Shown piece by piece: positions 45,588-54,600 of a stretch of DNA of 64,000 nt. The notes under the pieces are model-generated. The model made no database searches, had not been told where the DNA came from, and saw only the letters and a program-made list of their open reading frames with translations. The DNA is from Tenacibaculum sp. MAR_2009_124 (GTDB lineage Bacteria > Bacteroidota > Bacteroidia > Flavobacteriales > Flavobacteriaceae), in the NCBI RefSeq assembly GCF_900105455.1, contig NZ_FNSF01000008.1, positions 124,001-188,000 on the forward strand, given 5' to 3'. Every line of letters starts with the position of its first letter. The stretch's first letter is position 1. The position numbers and the translations under genes were made by a program.

Positions 45588-47358
45588 TAAGAGGTATTTT
45601 AGGTAAAGATACAATCATTTTAGTACCTTTTCCTAATTCACTCTCAATATCAAATTTTCCATTATTTTTAGTAATCATCGATTTACATAATTGCAGTCCT
45701 AAACCAGTTCCAATAACATCTTCATGCTCTTTTTTATTTAAAAGAACATTATCTTCCAATAGCTTCAAGCGAGTCTCTTCACTCATTCCTAAACCAGTAT
45801 CTTCAATCACCAAATCGCAATAATTTTCCGAAGTGTTTCTGGTATATATTTTAATACTTCCTCTAGTTTTAGAAAACTTAATCGCATTATCTAATAAATT
45901 TCTCAACACTATTTTCAAAGACTCCTGATCGGCGTAAACAACGTTTTTTTTAGACACCGTGTTTTCAAATGAAAGTTCTTTTTCTAATAATAAAGGTTGA
46001 TAATTATAAGATACATGCTCTGCGATAATAAACAAGCGTTGTTTTTCTATATAAAAGTACTGTTGTTTGGTTTGTAGCAAAGCCCAATTCAACAAATTAT
46101 CTAACAATCCATAAGCTCCATTAACAATGGCACTGTTTTTTTTAAGTAAATCTTCTAAAGCAATGAGGTTTTTCGATTCTAAATTAGACACCAGTATTTT
46201 ATTACTGTTTTTCAAAGCATTTACGGATGATCTTAAATCGTGACTAACGATTGAAAAAAGTTTGTCCTTTGTTGCATTTAACTCATCTAAAGTTTCCTTT
46301 TGTTCCGTGATAATTCTATTATTTTTCACTTTTTCACGATAAAAATAAAGGCTTCCTCCCAAAAGGATTAATAGACCGACTGCCGAATATAAAAAGATAT
46401 TTCTTTGTGTTTCTTGAAGTTCATTTTTTATATGTAAAAGATCTACTTCTTTCTGTTTTTGTTGGACTGCGAACTCTTTTTCTTTTTCTGCCACAGCGTA
46501 TATTGTATTTTGATTATTCAGAGAATCTACCCATCTTTCCATCTCTTTTCTATAAACCAAAGCTTTATTAAAGTTTTTCCGGTTTTCTTCAACAACTGCC
46601 ATATTTTTAGAAGATATTCTTCTGTTCTTAAAAATTAATCTTTTCTTATTATTTAACTGAGAACGAGTTAGATCATTTTGATTAATTTTTAGCTTTTTAG
46701 ATAAACTATAAGCCTTCTCAAAATAAGGTATTGCTAAATCATCTTTATACTGCTCATAATAAAGATTTGCTATATTACCATAAGCTCCAATTAAATTCAA
46801 AGTATCTTTATTTTTTTCCTTATAGAGAATACTTTCATTTAAATACTTTTCAGCTTTATCAAATTTCTTCAAATACAAATAACATAACCCTAAGTTATGA
46901 ATTATTGAGTTTTTATTGACCAGTATTTTTTTTCTATTTGGAGCATTCATTACATTTTGAAAAAAAACAACAGCTTTTTCAAATTTATTTTTCTCTAAAG
47001 CTATATCTCCTAAAGACAAAAATTTCAAAATATTAAATTCAAAATTGTTTGATATCAATTCAAGCTCCCTTTTAGCTTGATTAAAAACTTTCTTTCGTTT
47101 AAAGCTATACCCCCTAAAAAAATGGCAATAATCCAATAATCTTGATTCGTTCTTATCTCTTATTAATTGTTTATTTGAATATACTAGAACTGAATCCCAT
47201 TCTCTAAGCTTAAAAAAATTAAATGCTTTTTTGAAATCAAGTTGATCGAAATAAACGGAAATTTCTATCTCAATATGATCTACATAAAGTTTATCTTTTT
47301 GCTGACCAATTAGACCGTTACATAAAAAGAAAAAAAACAGATAATATAACCTGATCAT
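45580..47358 (-). CDS. TPR-containing sensor histidine kinase
   Basis: A 592-residue membrane sensor kinase. A signal peptide (LYYLFFFFLCNGLIGQ) leads into periplasmic TPR repeats (for example HNLGLCYLYLKKFDKAEKYL and YGNIANLYYEQYKDDLAIPY). One membrane helix follows (IFLYSAVGLLILLGGSLYFY), then a coiled coil. The HisKA motif is FSIVSHDLRSSV. The HATPase has DNAIKF, IEDTGLGM and GTGLGLQL. It forms a two-component pair with the overlapping LytTR regulator. Confidence 0.94.
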   Translation of the reverse strand: MIRLYYLFFFFLCNGLIGQQKDKLYVDHIEIEISVYFDQLDFKKAFNFFKLREWDSVLVYSNKQLIRDKNESRLLDYCHFFRGYSFKRKKVFNQAKRELELISNNFEFNILKFLSLGDIALEKNKFEKAVVFFQNVMNAPNRKKILVNKNSIIHNLGLCYLYLKKFDKAEKYLNESILYKEKNKDTLNLIGAYGNIANLYYEQYKDDLAIPYFEKAYSLSKKLKINQNDLTRSQLNNKKRLIFKNRRISSKNMAVVEENRKNFNKALVYRKEMERWVDSLNNQNTIYAVAEKEKEFAVQQKQKEVDLLHIKNELQETQRNIFLYSAVGLLILLGGSLYFYREKVKNNRIITEQKETLDELNATKDKLFSIVSHDLRSSVNALKNSNKILVSNLESKNLIALEDLLKKNSAIVNGAYGLLDNLLNWALLQTKQQYFYIEKQRLFIIAEHVSYNYQPLLLEKELSFENTVSKKNVVYADQESLKIVLRNLLDNAIKFSKTRGSIKIYTRNTSENYCDLVIEDTGLGMSEETRLKLLEDNVLLNKKEHEDVIGTGLGLQLCKSMITKNNGKFDIESELGKGTKMIVSLPKIPLNG

Positions 47359-47382
47359 AAATGTTTAAAAACACTAAAATAT

Positions 47383-47413
47383 AAAAACCTTGTTTAAAAA
47401 AACAAGGTTTTTA
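47383..47413 (-). terminator. terminator between the small beta protein gene and the kinase gene
   Basis: AAAAACCTTGTTT pairs with AAACAAGGTTTTT. It lies 26 nt after the stop of the 47439-47885 gene on the minus strand. Confidence 0.85.
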
Positions 47414-47438
47414 TATTTAAAAAGCAAAGCATATTTAT

Positions 47439-47885
47439 TTACGAATGTTCTACTGTTGTCTCCGTTCCTCTAGACCCTTCTGGATCATCATCCCAAGTAT
47501 ATACTTTTACTTTGGTTATACCTAATTGTTGATAATTAACACCTGAAGTTGAAAACGAAATCCCATAAGGATATTGAGTATTCGATTTTTTTGGTGAGGC
47601 ATTATGCGATATATAAAAAGCTAATTTATTCGAGTTAGTTTGCAAAACATTAACTTGAAAGTTTACATCGTTTCCATTTTTGGAATTCGGAATATAAATA
47701 AAAGCTGAAACATTTATATTTCCATTTTCATCAAAAGAAGCCATTGCCAAAGGTGCTAAAGGTTTAGAGCTTGCTGTAAAGCTTGATAATCCTGCCCCAA
47801 AGACTATCTGAGCATTCATATTTGTAGCTTGTGAAACTATAGTTAATTTTTCTCCTGGAATTGAAATCGTTGGTGTTGTTCCCAT
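47439..47885 (-). CDS. small beta-rich protein near the two-component pair
   Basis: 148 residues from the Met of MGTTPTISIPGEKL; a start 10 codons earlier is possible. No signal peptide. Strand-rich sequence (LTIVSQATNMNAQIVFG, FQVNVLQTNSNKLAFYISH, QLGITKVKVYTWDDDPEG) suggests a beta sandwich. The Ser/Thr-rich, leaderless style matches the GH64/DUF1842 cluster genes across the two-component pair. It has its own terminator. No family was recognised. Confidence 0.65.
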   Translation of the reverse strand: MGTTPTISIPGEKLTIVSQATNMNAQIVFGAGLSSFTASSKPLAPLAMASFDENGNINVSAFIYIPNSKNGNDVNFQVNVLQTNSNKLAFYISHNASPKKSNTQYPYGISFSTSGVNYQQLGITKVKVYTWDDDPEGSRGTETTVEHS

Positions 47886-48057
47886 AACTAATAATTTAAA
47901 GTTAGAATTATACATTTTTCTTGTTCATATAAACAAGAGTTCATTTTGTTTTTCTCTATACCAAAGAAAACAATAAAATAATACGCAAAGCAAAAAAAAG
48001 GGATTAAATAAGTTTTTATCAGCACAAAGACAGTTTTTCATGGAACAAAGAACTTTC

Positions 48058-48801
48058 TTACCTCCAATAAGCAAGTTTCCTTAGTAATCGTAACACCTCA
48101 ACATACAACCAAATAAGTGTTATTAAAAATCCCCATGTAGCTAACCATTCTCTACTTTTTGGAGCTTTTCCTACATATCTGTGAATATAATCAAAGTCTA
48201 ATAATAAGCTTAAAGATGCTACTATCGCTGTAATAATATTAAAAACAATTGCATACCATGAGTTTCCCCATAAAAACGGAATTGTAATACCAAATAGCCA
48301 AAAACACCAACCAATAAAATACAACATAAAAATACTCAAGGATGCCGTAATAATTATTGCTCTAAATTCTCTAGTTACGCGTATCAAACGAAACTTATAT
48401 AGAAAAAGCATTGCAAAAAATGTTACTAGAGTCGTTACTATGGCTTGGAATGGTAAATTTGGAAAACGTTTATGAGCATAAGCGCTTATTCCTCCTAAAA
48501 AAAATCCTTTAGCCAAAGCATATATAGGTAACATGTATTTTGCCGAACTATGTTTATAAGAAATGAACACACTGCAAAACACCGCTACCAGAGCTCCTAT
48601 TGATGTATACCACTTAACACTTACACCATTAAAATAAATATGCCAAGTATAAAAAGCTGTCATACAAACCAATAATAACATCAAAAAACATTTAAAAACG
48701 ATACCTGAAATTGACATTCTATTTTTAGAATGATAACTCGATCTTTTCCAAAAATAACTGGTAAATGCAGGGTTAGAAGTTCTTAAACCGAAGACACTCA
48801 T
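48058..48801 (-). CDS. Bax inhibitor-1/YccA-like membrane protein
   Basis: A 247-residue protein with seven predicted membrane helices from about residue 30, after a soluble basic start (RTSNPAFTSYFWKRS). The BaxI type is shown by YALAKGFFLGGISAYAHKRFP, the DFDYIHRYVGKAPKSREW loop and the end WGFLITLIWLYVEVLRLLRKLA. Members are thought to affect ion or stress handling, but no defined role is known here. It is divergent from ruvC. Confidence 0.85.
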   Translation of the reverse strand: MSVFGLRTSNPAFTSYFWKRSSYHSKNRMSISGIVFKCFLMLLLVCMTAFYTWHIYFNGVSVKWYTSIGALVAVFCSVFISYKHSSAKYMLPIYALAKGFFLGGISAYAHKRFPNLPFQAIVTTLVTFFAMLFLYKFRLIRVTREFRAIIITASLSIFMLYFIGWCFWLFGITIPFLWGNSWYAIVFNIITAIVASLSLLLDFDYIHRYVGKAPKSREWLATWGFLITLIWLYVEVLRLLRKLAYWR

Positions 48802-48847
48802 TAACGATATAATTGATTAGTTTTGTATTTGTTCAAAGTACAAAAAT

Positions 48848-49405
48848 TTGAAGACAGAAAAAATAATATTAGGTATTGATCCAGGTACTACCATTATGGG
48901 ATTCGGGATTATTAAAGTGGTTGGTAAGAAAATGGAATTCGTTCAAATGAATGAATTACTCTTAAAAAAATACGCGGATCCTTATTTGAAATTAAAACTT
49001 ATTTTTGAAAGAACTATTGAACTCATTGACACCTATAATCCTGACGAAATTGCGCTAGAAGCTCCTTTCTTTGGGAAAAATGTGCAATCGATGTTAAAAT
49101 TGGGACGAGCTCAAGGAGTTGCTATGGCTGCTGGACTTTCCCGCGAAATTCCAGTAACGGAATATTTACCTAAAAAAATAAAAATGGCAATAACTGGTAA
49201 TGGTAATGCCAGTAAAGAGCAAGTTGCTCTAATGCTAAAGTCTTTGTTAAACCTAAAAGAAATCCCTAAAAACTTAGACGCCACTGATGGATTGGCTGCA
49301 GCGGTATGTCATTATTACAACTCAGGAACAAAAGTGGGCGGGAAAAACTATACAGGATGGGCTGCATTTGTAAAACAGAACGAAAATAAAGTTAATAAAT
49401 CTTAA
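48848..49405 (+). CDS. ruvC: crossover junction endodeoxyribonuclease RuvC
   Basis: RuvC cuts Holliday junctions. The 185-residue protein starts at TTG (48848), giving the family start KTEKIILGIDPGTTIMGFG; the next ATG would remove the catalytic Asp in GIDPGT. Further acidic motifs are LEAPFFGKNVQS and, near the end, LDATDGLAAAVCHY. It was expected to sit directly before hemW, but a foreign-looking gene lies between. Confidence 0.96.
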   Translation: MKTEKIILGIDPGTTIMGFGIIKVVGKKMEFVQMNELLLKKYADPYLKLKLIFERTIELIDTYNPDEIALEAPFFGKNVQSMLKLGRAQGVAMAAGLSREIPVTEYLPKKIKMAITGNGNASKEQVALMLKSLLNLKEIPKNLDATDGLAAAVCHYYNSGTKVGGKNYTGWAAFVKQNENKVNKS

Positions 49406-49418
49406 AGGTTTTATAGGT

Positions 49419-50738
49419 ATGAATTTTGAAAAAGCATATAAATGGCTTGTTAAGGAAGGTAGAAAAGAATACCTATTGAAAGATAACTACAAGGAAAACA
49501 AATATTTATTTTTTAAAAGTGCTAAACAAGGTTTTATATTCGAACAGAATAGGTTTAGAGAAAATAGTATTTCAGAAGAGACTTTTCTTATCAAAGATAT
49601 AGAAGAAGACCTTGAGGTAAACATAACTAAAAAAATATTTTTAAAACATAATTCTAAATTTTATCATTTTAAAACACTTCTTTTTGACGAGGAGAAAGAA
49701 AAGTTTTATAAATGTATTTTGCCTTCTCATCCCAAATTATTTGATTTCTTAGGAGTTATTGAAGAGGAAAAGTTAAGTATTAACATTAGTAAAAGTAAAA
49801 AAGTTTTAGTTGTAGTTAAAGAAAATTATGACAATGACTCATATTCAAAAAAAAGATTAACTATAAAAACCTATGGAAGGGTAACTCTTAAAGCTTTTAA
49901 GCATATTGTAAATTCTATTATTCTTAGTTTGGGATATCTTACAGGATCTTTTTTAAGAGGAGAGAAATTTTATTTTCAATCGGATAATTTAGATTTTTCT
50001 GAAGTTGAGTTTTTATTCAGAAATTCTCAGGAAAACATATTGAGTTATTTAAAACCTATAAGCAACAATATAAAAGGAAGTTATGATCGTTTTATTGATC
50101 ATAATACGAGTTTAGAAAAATTTAACTCAAAAATAACGACTAAACAGTTTGAAGTTTTAGTCAATAAAGTCTTTAATGAGAAAATATTTTATTTGAGTCT
50201 TTCTTTAATTAGAGATACCGTTGTTTCAGGGGTTTTAACACGACCTATTATTCTTTACCCAGCTTTTGAAAGTTTGTGTAAGACAATTAATCAAAGAAAA
50301 ATTAACGAAAAAGACAAAATATTGAAAGAATATAGATGTCTAGAAATCCTCAAAAGATACAAAGATGAAATTAGCCAAGAAGATTTTCTAAGTATTAAAG
50401 ATGCTTTAAAACCGATTAACACTCCAGTATACCAAAATACTTTTATAAGATTAGGACAAGAAATTAGTGAAGAAGACAGGAAGGTTTTTTGTCTAAGAAA
50501 TAAACTATTGCATGGTAGTTTTACAACTAAAACTAGTAATAGAATATCTAATGAAAGTGATATTGTAGAATTAAATTTACTGTATTTGTCTTATTATTAT
50601 CACATCTACACACTAATTTCTAGAATAATTTTACAAGAAATAGGCTTTAAAGGGTACGTAATTCAGCAGCATCAATTGAGGAAAAATATGACGAATCAAA
50701 ATGATTTAGAAGAAAAGTTATTTATAGAAATTAAATAA
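49419..50738 (+). CDS. HEPN-like protein inserted between ruvC and hemW
   Basis: A 439-residue protein with no signal peptide and no strong match to a named family. The N-terminal 200 residues look mixed alpha/beta and Lys-rich (FLKHNSKFYHFKTLLFDEEK; LSLGYLTGSFLRGEKFYF). The C-terminal half is helical and includes FCLRNKLLHGSF, an R-x4-H motif with the usual HEPN-domain neighbours (RNKLLHG). HEPN proteins of this kind are often RNases in antiviral systems. It lies 13 nt after ruvC and 2 nt before hemW, so it shares their transcript. Function inferred from one motif only. Confidence 0.6.
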   Translation: MNFEKAYKWLVKEGRKEYLLKDNYKENKYLFFKSAKQGFIFEQNRFRENSISEETFLIKDIEEDLEVNITKKIFLKHNSKFYHFKTLLFDEEKEKFYKCILPSHPKLFDFLGVIEEEKLSINISKSKKVLVVVKENYDNDSYSKKRLTIKTYGRVTLKAFKHIVNSIILSLGYLTGSFLRGEKFYFQSDNLDFSEVEFLFRNSQENILSYLKPISNNIKGSYDRFIDHNTSLEKFNSKITTKQFEVLVNKVFNEKIFYLSLSLIRDTVVSGVLTRPIILYPAFESLCKTINQRKINEKDKILKEYRCLEILKRYKDEISQEDFLSIKDALKPINTPVYQNTFIRLGQEISEEDRKVFCLRNKLLHGSFTTKTSNRISNESDIVELNLLYLSYYYHIYTLISRIILQEIGFKGYVIQQHQLRKNMTNQNDLEEKLFIEIK

Positions 50739-50740
50739 CA

Positions 50741-51880
50741 ATGGCAGGAATTTACATACATATCCCATTTTGCAAACAGGCGTGTCACTATTGTGATTTT
50801 CATTTTTCGACATCATTAAAAAATAGAGATGAGTTGTTGGATTGTCTAATAAAGGAGTTAATCTTAAGAAAAGATGAGTTAGCCAATGAAACCATTGAAA
50901 CTATTTATTTTGGAGGCGGAACTCCTTCTTTATTAGCTATTGGAGAAATTGAACTATTAATCAACATAATACGTCAATATTATGAGGTAATAGATCAACC
51001 CGAAATTACTTTAGAAGCCAATCCTGATGATTTATCTGAAGATAGAATTAAGCTATTATCACTTTCTCCAGTAAATAGATTGAGTATTGGAATACAATCA
51101 TTTTTTGAAGAAGATTTAAAAATGATGAATCGTGCCCATAATGCCGAAGAAGCAAAGAACTGTCTTTCAATGGCAATTCGCCACTTCGATAATATTACTA
51201 TCGATTTAATCTACGGGGTTCCTAATATGAGTAACAAAAGATGGAAGGAGAACCTACAAATCGCTTTTGATTTTGGAATCAATCACATTTCTTCCTATGC
51301 TTTAACCGTTGAACCTAAAACGGCTTTAGATACTTTCATTCGAAAAGGAAAATATCCTGCTCCTGAGGAAAAAGTAGCACGAGAGCATTTTGAAATTTTG
51401 GTTAACGAAACAGAAAAAAAAGGCTTCGTACACTATGAAATATCTAATTTCGGAAAACCTAATTACTTTTCACAACACAACACCAGTTATTGGCTTGGTA
51501 AAAAATACATAGGTATTGGTCCTTCTGCTCACTCATTCAATAAAAGCCATAGAAGTTGGAATATTGCCAACAACAATAAATATATTAAAGAAATACAAGC
51601 CAGTAAGCTTCCAAATGAAAAAGAAAAACTAAGTATAGAAGATCGCTTTAATGAATATTTAATGACAGGATTGAGAACTATTTGGGGACTATCACTATCG
51701 AAGATAAAAGAAGATTTTGGTGAAAGCAATTATTTAAAACTTATGTTAAACTCTCAAAAATTCATAGATGAAGGACTACTAATCATTGAAACAGATTCTA
51801 TCGATCATAAAATACTTAAAACCACTAAAAAAGGAAAATTTTTAGCAGATGGACTGGCTAGTGATTTATTTATAATTTAA
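50741..51880 (+). CDS. hemW: radical-SAM haem chaperone HemW
   Basis: HemW (formerly taken for an oxygen-independent coproporphyrinogen oxidase) is a radical-SAM protein that delivers haem. The 379-residue protein starts AGIYIHIPFCKQACHYCDFH, with the CxxxCxxC cluster motif. Then come ETIYFGGGTPSLL, ITLEANPDDL, RLSIGIQSF, IDLIYGVP and a C-terminal HemN-type domain with GIGPSAHSF. The start is 2 nt after the preceding stop. Confidence 0.94.
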   Translation: MAGIYIHIPFCKQACHYCDFHFSTSLKNRDELLDCLIKELILRKDELANETIETIYFGGGTPSLLAIGEIELLINIIRQYYEVIDQPEITLEANPDDLSEDRIKLLSLSPVNRLSIGIQSFFEEDLKMMNRAHNAEEAKNCLSMAIRHFDNITIDLIYGVPNMSNKRWKENLQIAFDFGINHISSYALTVEPKTALDTFIRKGKYPAPEEKVAREHFEILVNETEKKGFVHYEISNFGKPNYFSQHNTSYWLGKKYIGIGPSAHSFNKSHRSWNIANNNKYIKEIQASKLPNEKEKLSIEDRFNEYLMTGLRTIWGLSLSKIKEDFGESNYLKLMLNSQKFIDEGLLIIETDSIDHKILKTTKKGKFLADGLASDLFII

Positions 51881-51894
51881 TTATTTTTACTTCA

Positions 51895-52650
51895 ATGAAG
51901 ACAACCATCGAATACCTAAAAAAAAAATATACCATTGACTTATCTCAACCACTAGATATCTCAATCCCAATTGATGTTTCAAAACAATGCTTAAACGCTT
52001 GGTATATTGATGATCCAAAAATATCGCCTGTTGCTTTAGGTAATTGGACGGGAAGTATTGAAAAAGGCGCTGATGTTAACTTTAACAATATAGCTTTTAA
52101 TCCACATGCGCATGTCACCCATACAGAATGTGTAGGCCATATTACAAAAGAATTTTATTCAATTAATAAGAATCTAAATACCTATTTCTTTCTTGCCGAA
52201 GTAGTCAGCATCACTCCGAAGGAAATGCCTAACGGTGATTTCGTCATTAATAGAAAAGTACTAAAATCGCTGATTGATGAGAAAGAAGTTGAAGCCATTA
52301 TCATCAGAACCTTGCCTAATACAGATAAAAAGAAAACATATAGGTATTCAAATACGAACCCTCCTTATCTACTTCAAGAAGCTGCTGAATATTTAAAAGA
52401 GAAAGGGATTAAACATTTGCTAATAGACCTTCCTTCTGTTGACAAAGAAAAAGACGATGGTAAACTACTTTCTCATAATTCCTTTTGGAATACTGAAGGA
52501 GTGATTAGGTTAAATGCTACCATTACCGAATTTATATATGTTCCAAACAATATTAAAGATGGTTCTTATTTCGTAAACCTCATGATTGCTCCTTTTGAAA
52601 ATGATGCAAGCCCAAGTAAACCTATCTTATATAAAATACATACCCCTTAA
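51895..52650 (+). CDS. cyclase-family (kynurenine formamidase-like) hydrolase
   Basis: A 251-residue metal-dependent hydrolase of the cyclase fold. The metal motif HAHVTHTECVGHI (HxxxTHxExxGH) near residue 82 matches the HxGTHxDxPxH pattern with Glu for Asp. LLIDLPSVDKEKDDG and HNSFW come near residue 180. The substrate is unknown. It lies 14 nt after hemW in the same direction. Confidence 0.82.
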   Translation: MKTTIEYLKKKYTIDLSQPLDISIPIDVSKQCLNAWYIDDPKISPVALGNWTGSIEKGADVNFNNIAFNPHAHVTHTECVGHITKEFYSINKNLNTYFFLAEVVSITPKEMPNGDFVINRKVLKSLIDEKEVEAIIIRTLPNTDKKKTYRYSNTNPPYLLQEAAEYLKEKGIKHLLIDLPSVDKEKDDGKLLSHNSFWNTEGVIRLNATITEFIYVPNNIKDGSYFVNLMIAPFENDASPSKPILYKIHTP

Positions 52651-52657
52651 ACAATGT

Positions 52658-52677
52658 AGCCTGTCCAATGACAGGCT
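52658..52677 (+). terminator. hairpin after the cyclase-family gene
   Basis: AGCCTGTC pairs with GACAGGCT around CAAT. No T-run follows on the plus strand, so termination strength is uncertain. Confidence 0.55.
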
Positions 52678-52823
52678 AAATCGTTAAACGAATATTTAAA
52701 ATAATGTTCCTTAAAACCCAATTGTACAATTGTTTTGAGTAGGTGTAGGATTGTTATGTAATGTTACATAAACATATGTTAATTGGGTTAAGTGTGTACG
52801 CTTTTAGGTTGTTTTTCTACGCT

Positions 52824-52915
52824 TGTAGAAGTGTATCCTCGCAAATGTTTCTTTTTAGGGATCTCTTATCTGTTAACCGAGATTTACTTTATGTTTCATC
52901 TACACTTCAAAGATA
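52824..52915 (-). repeat. cassette head, copy 1 (degenerate)
   Basis: The conserved head (52842-52915) keeps the TATCTTTG box (52908-52915 minus), ATG and TAAAGTAAATCTC, but the loop differs (GGTTAACAGATAA, 13 nt instead of 12). The ORF ends after 8 codons (MKHKVNLG). Two pairings remain possible: TGTAGA/TCTACA (52899-52904 with 52824-52829) and ATCTC/GAGAT. Flanks are unrelated to the other copies. Confidence 0.7.
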
Positions 52916-52951
52916 TAAAACACTTAAATCCTTGCTATTAAAAAAAGTTGA

Positions 52952-53139
52952 CTGACATTCTCGACGCGATTAGCCGCATATAAATATCGACGAACGGCTT
53001 TCATCGAAAACACATAAATGACACCTTTTAAACTATGAATGGTTGTTTTTTGACTATAAAAAGCATTTAAAACTACTCGCCACCTATATTTAGAGCTCTA
53101 AAACATCGATGAACGGTATCGGTGAACGGTGAATGTCAG
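52952..53139. repeat. short inverted and direct repeats in the gene-free region
   Basis: CTGACATTC (52952-52960) and GAATGTCAG (53131-53139) form a 9-bp inverted pair. Inside lie three copies of ATCGNNGAACGG (52986-52997, 53105-53116, 53118-53129). This could be the remains of a small mobile element. No gene was found between 52678 and 53340 apart from cassette copy 1. Confidence 0.5.
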
Positions 53140-53339
53140 CAAATCGCTATTTAAAACACCTAACAAACTCAAAACCAAACTATAACTATCTCTATCCGAG
53201 TATACAGGGTATCTAATTTAAATTATTTCAAAAACTTTAGGTTTGGGAATTAAACCTTTATTAGCATAAAGCTTTAAAAGAATAACTGGGAAAAAATATA
53301 GAAGAAAAAGGATTATCGAAAGACAACTCTCATAACAAT

Positions 53340-53522
53340 TTAAACATAAAATTGTTTTAAAGTATAGGTGAGTTTAATGATATTATTTGTAACTCTCTCA
53401 TTAAAGAGTAATGCATATATGCTATAAACTAACGTAGTATCTGTGTTAATTGTAGATTTTTTTTGTAAATGTTTCTTTTTAGGGATCTCTATCTGTTCGG
53501 CGAGATTTACTTTATGTTTCAT
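53340..53522 (-). other. 60-codon ORF on cassette head copy 2
   Basis: The ORF begins with the same 20 residues as the full cassettes (MKHKVNLAEQIEIPKK...) and then runs into unrelated sequence (NTDTTLVYSIYALLFNERV) for 40 codons. It keeps the promoter-like TATCTTTG (53531-53538 minus) and the TGTAGA/TCTACA pairing (53522-53527 with 53451-53456). It lacks the cassette terminator. It marks the array edge and may be non-functional. Confidence 0.4.
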
Positions 53523-53850
53523 CTACACTTCAAAGATAGCGAGCATTCAAACATATTTATTTAAAGATAGGCGATTCACCTCTTTATAAAGATTAGTAGA
53601 ACCAGTAAAGAGACAAAATGTTTACAAATACACACAAATAACCTATTTTTAATTACAAACAACAATTAAACATGTATGAATTGCATTGTTGAAAGAATTT
53701 TAAATTATGTTAATTACTAAAATTCGAATTAACTCAAGCATAAACCTTCAATAAAACGCGTTCAGAAAATAATAACTAAAAAACATAATTATAGGCTAGT
53801 TCAGACGAAAAATAAAATTTAAAATTAAAGAGAAAGATAAAATTTGTTGG

Positions 53851-53880
53851 AATAAAAGAAGAGCATTATTAAATGCTCTT
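53851..53880 (-). terminator. cassette terminator, unit 1
   Basis: AAGAGCATT pairs with AATGCTCTT around a 4-nt loop, followed on the minus strand by CTTTTATT. It lies about 90 nt after the ORF stop at 53969. Confidence 0.8.
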
Positions 53881-53968
53881 TAAAGACTCTGTGCACAGAA
53901 TGATTTTAATAAGTAGGTTTAGCAATGTAATATTATACAAACATAGTTTCGAGTAAAGCAGCATGCTT

Positions 53969-54061
53969 TTAATTACTATTTTTTAACACTTGTAGAATGT
54001 TTTGTAAATGTTTCTTTTTAGGGATCTCTATCTGTTCGGCGAGATTTACTTTATGTTTCAT
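53969..54061 (-). other. 30-codon ORF / candidate small RNA, cassette unit 1
   Basis: The ORF encodes a basic peptide beginning MKHKVNLAEQIEIP, containing KKKHLQ and ending VLKNSN. TATCTTTG (54070-54077 minus) lies 8 nt before the ATG. Transcription would therefore start almost at the ATG, giving either a leaderless mRNA or a non-coding RNA of about 210 nt ending at the terminator 53851-53880. In the RNA, TGTAGA at the very 5' end can pair with TCTACA 64 nt later, enclosing an ATCTC/GAGAT hairpin. No ribosome-binding site can fit. No known family was recognised. Confidence 0.6.
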
Positions 54062-54397
54062 CTACACTTCAAAGATATAGAGCTTTCAAACATATTTAAC
54101 TAAAGATAGGTGATTCGCATATTTGTAAAGATTAGTTGAAGCAGCTCAAAGACAAAACGTTTACAAATACACACAAATAACCTATTTTTAATTACAAACA
54201 ACAATTAAATATGTATGAATTGCATTGTCGAAGGAATTTTAAATTATGTTAATTACTAAAATTCGAATTAACTCACGCATAAACCTTCAATAAAACGCGT
54301 TGAGAAAATAATAATTAAAAAACATAATTATAGGGTAGTTCAGACGAAAAATAAAATTTAAAATTAAAGAGAAAGATAAAATTTGTTGGAATAAAAG

Positions 54398-54419
54398 AAG
54401 AGCATTATTAAATGCTCTT
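54398..54419 (-). terminator. cassette terminator, unit 2
   Basis: Same 9-bp AAGAGCATT/AATGCTCTT stem as unit 1, with CTTTTAT following on the minus strand. Confidence 0.8.
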
Positions 54420-54507
54420 TAAAGACTCTGTGCACAGAATGATTTTAATAAGTAGGTTTAGCAATGTAATATTATACAAACATAGTTTCGATTAAAGTAG
54501 CATGCTT

Positions 54508-54600
54508 TTAATTACTATTTTTTAACACTTGTAGAATGTTTTGTAAATGTTTCTTTTTAGGGATCTCTATCTGTTCGGCGAGATTTACTTTATGTTTCAT
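54508..54600 (-). other. 30-codon ORF / candidate small RNA, cassette unit 2
   Basis: Identical in the ORF to unit 1, with TATCTTTG at 54609-54616 (minus). Pairing strands are TGTAGA (54600-54605) and TCTACA (54530-54535). The terminator is at 54398-54419. The exact repetition of promoter box, ORF and terminator suggests recent duplication by unequal crossing over. Confidence 0.6.

Noticed and set aside
52761..52955. 64-codon plus-strand ORF over cassette head copy 1
   Set aside because: It reads antisense through the conserved head, and the other copies do not keep this frame.
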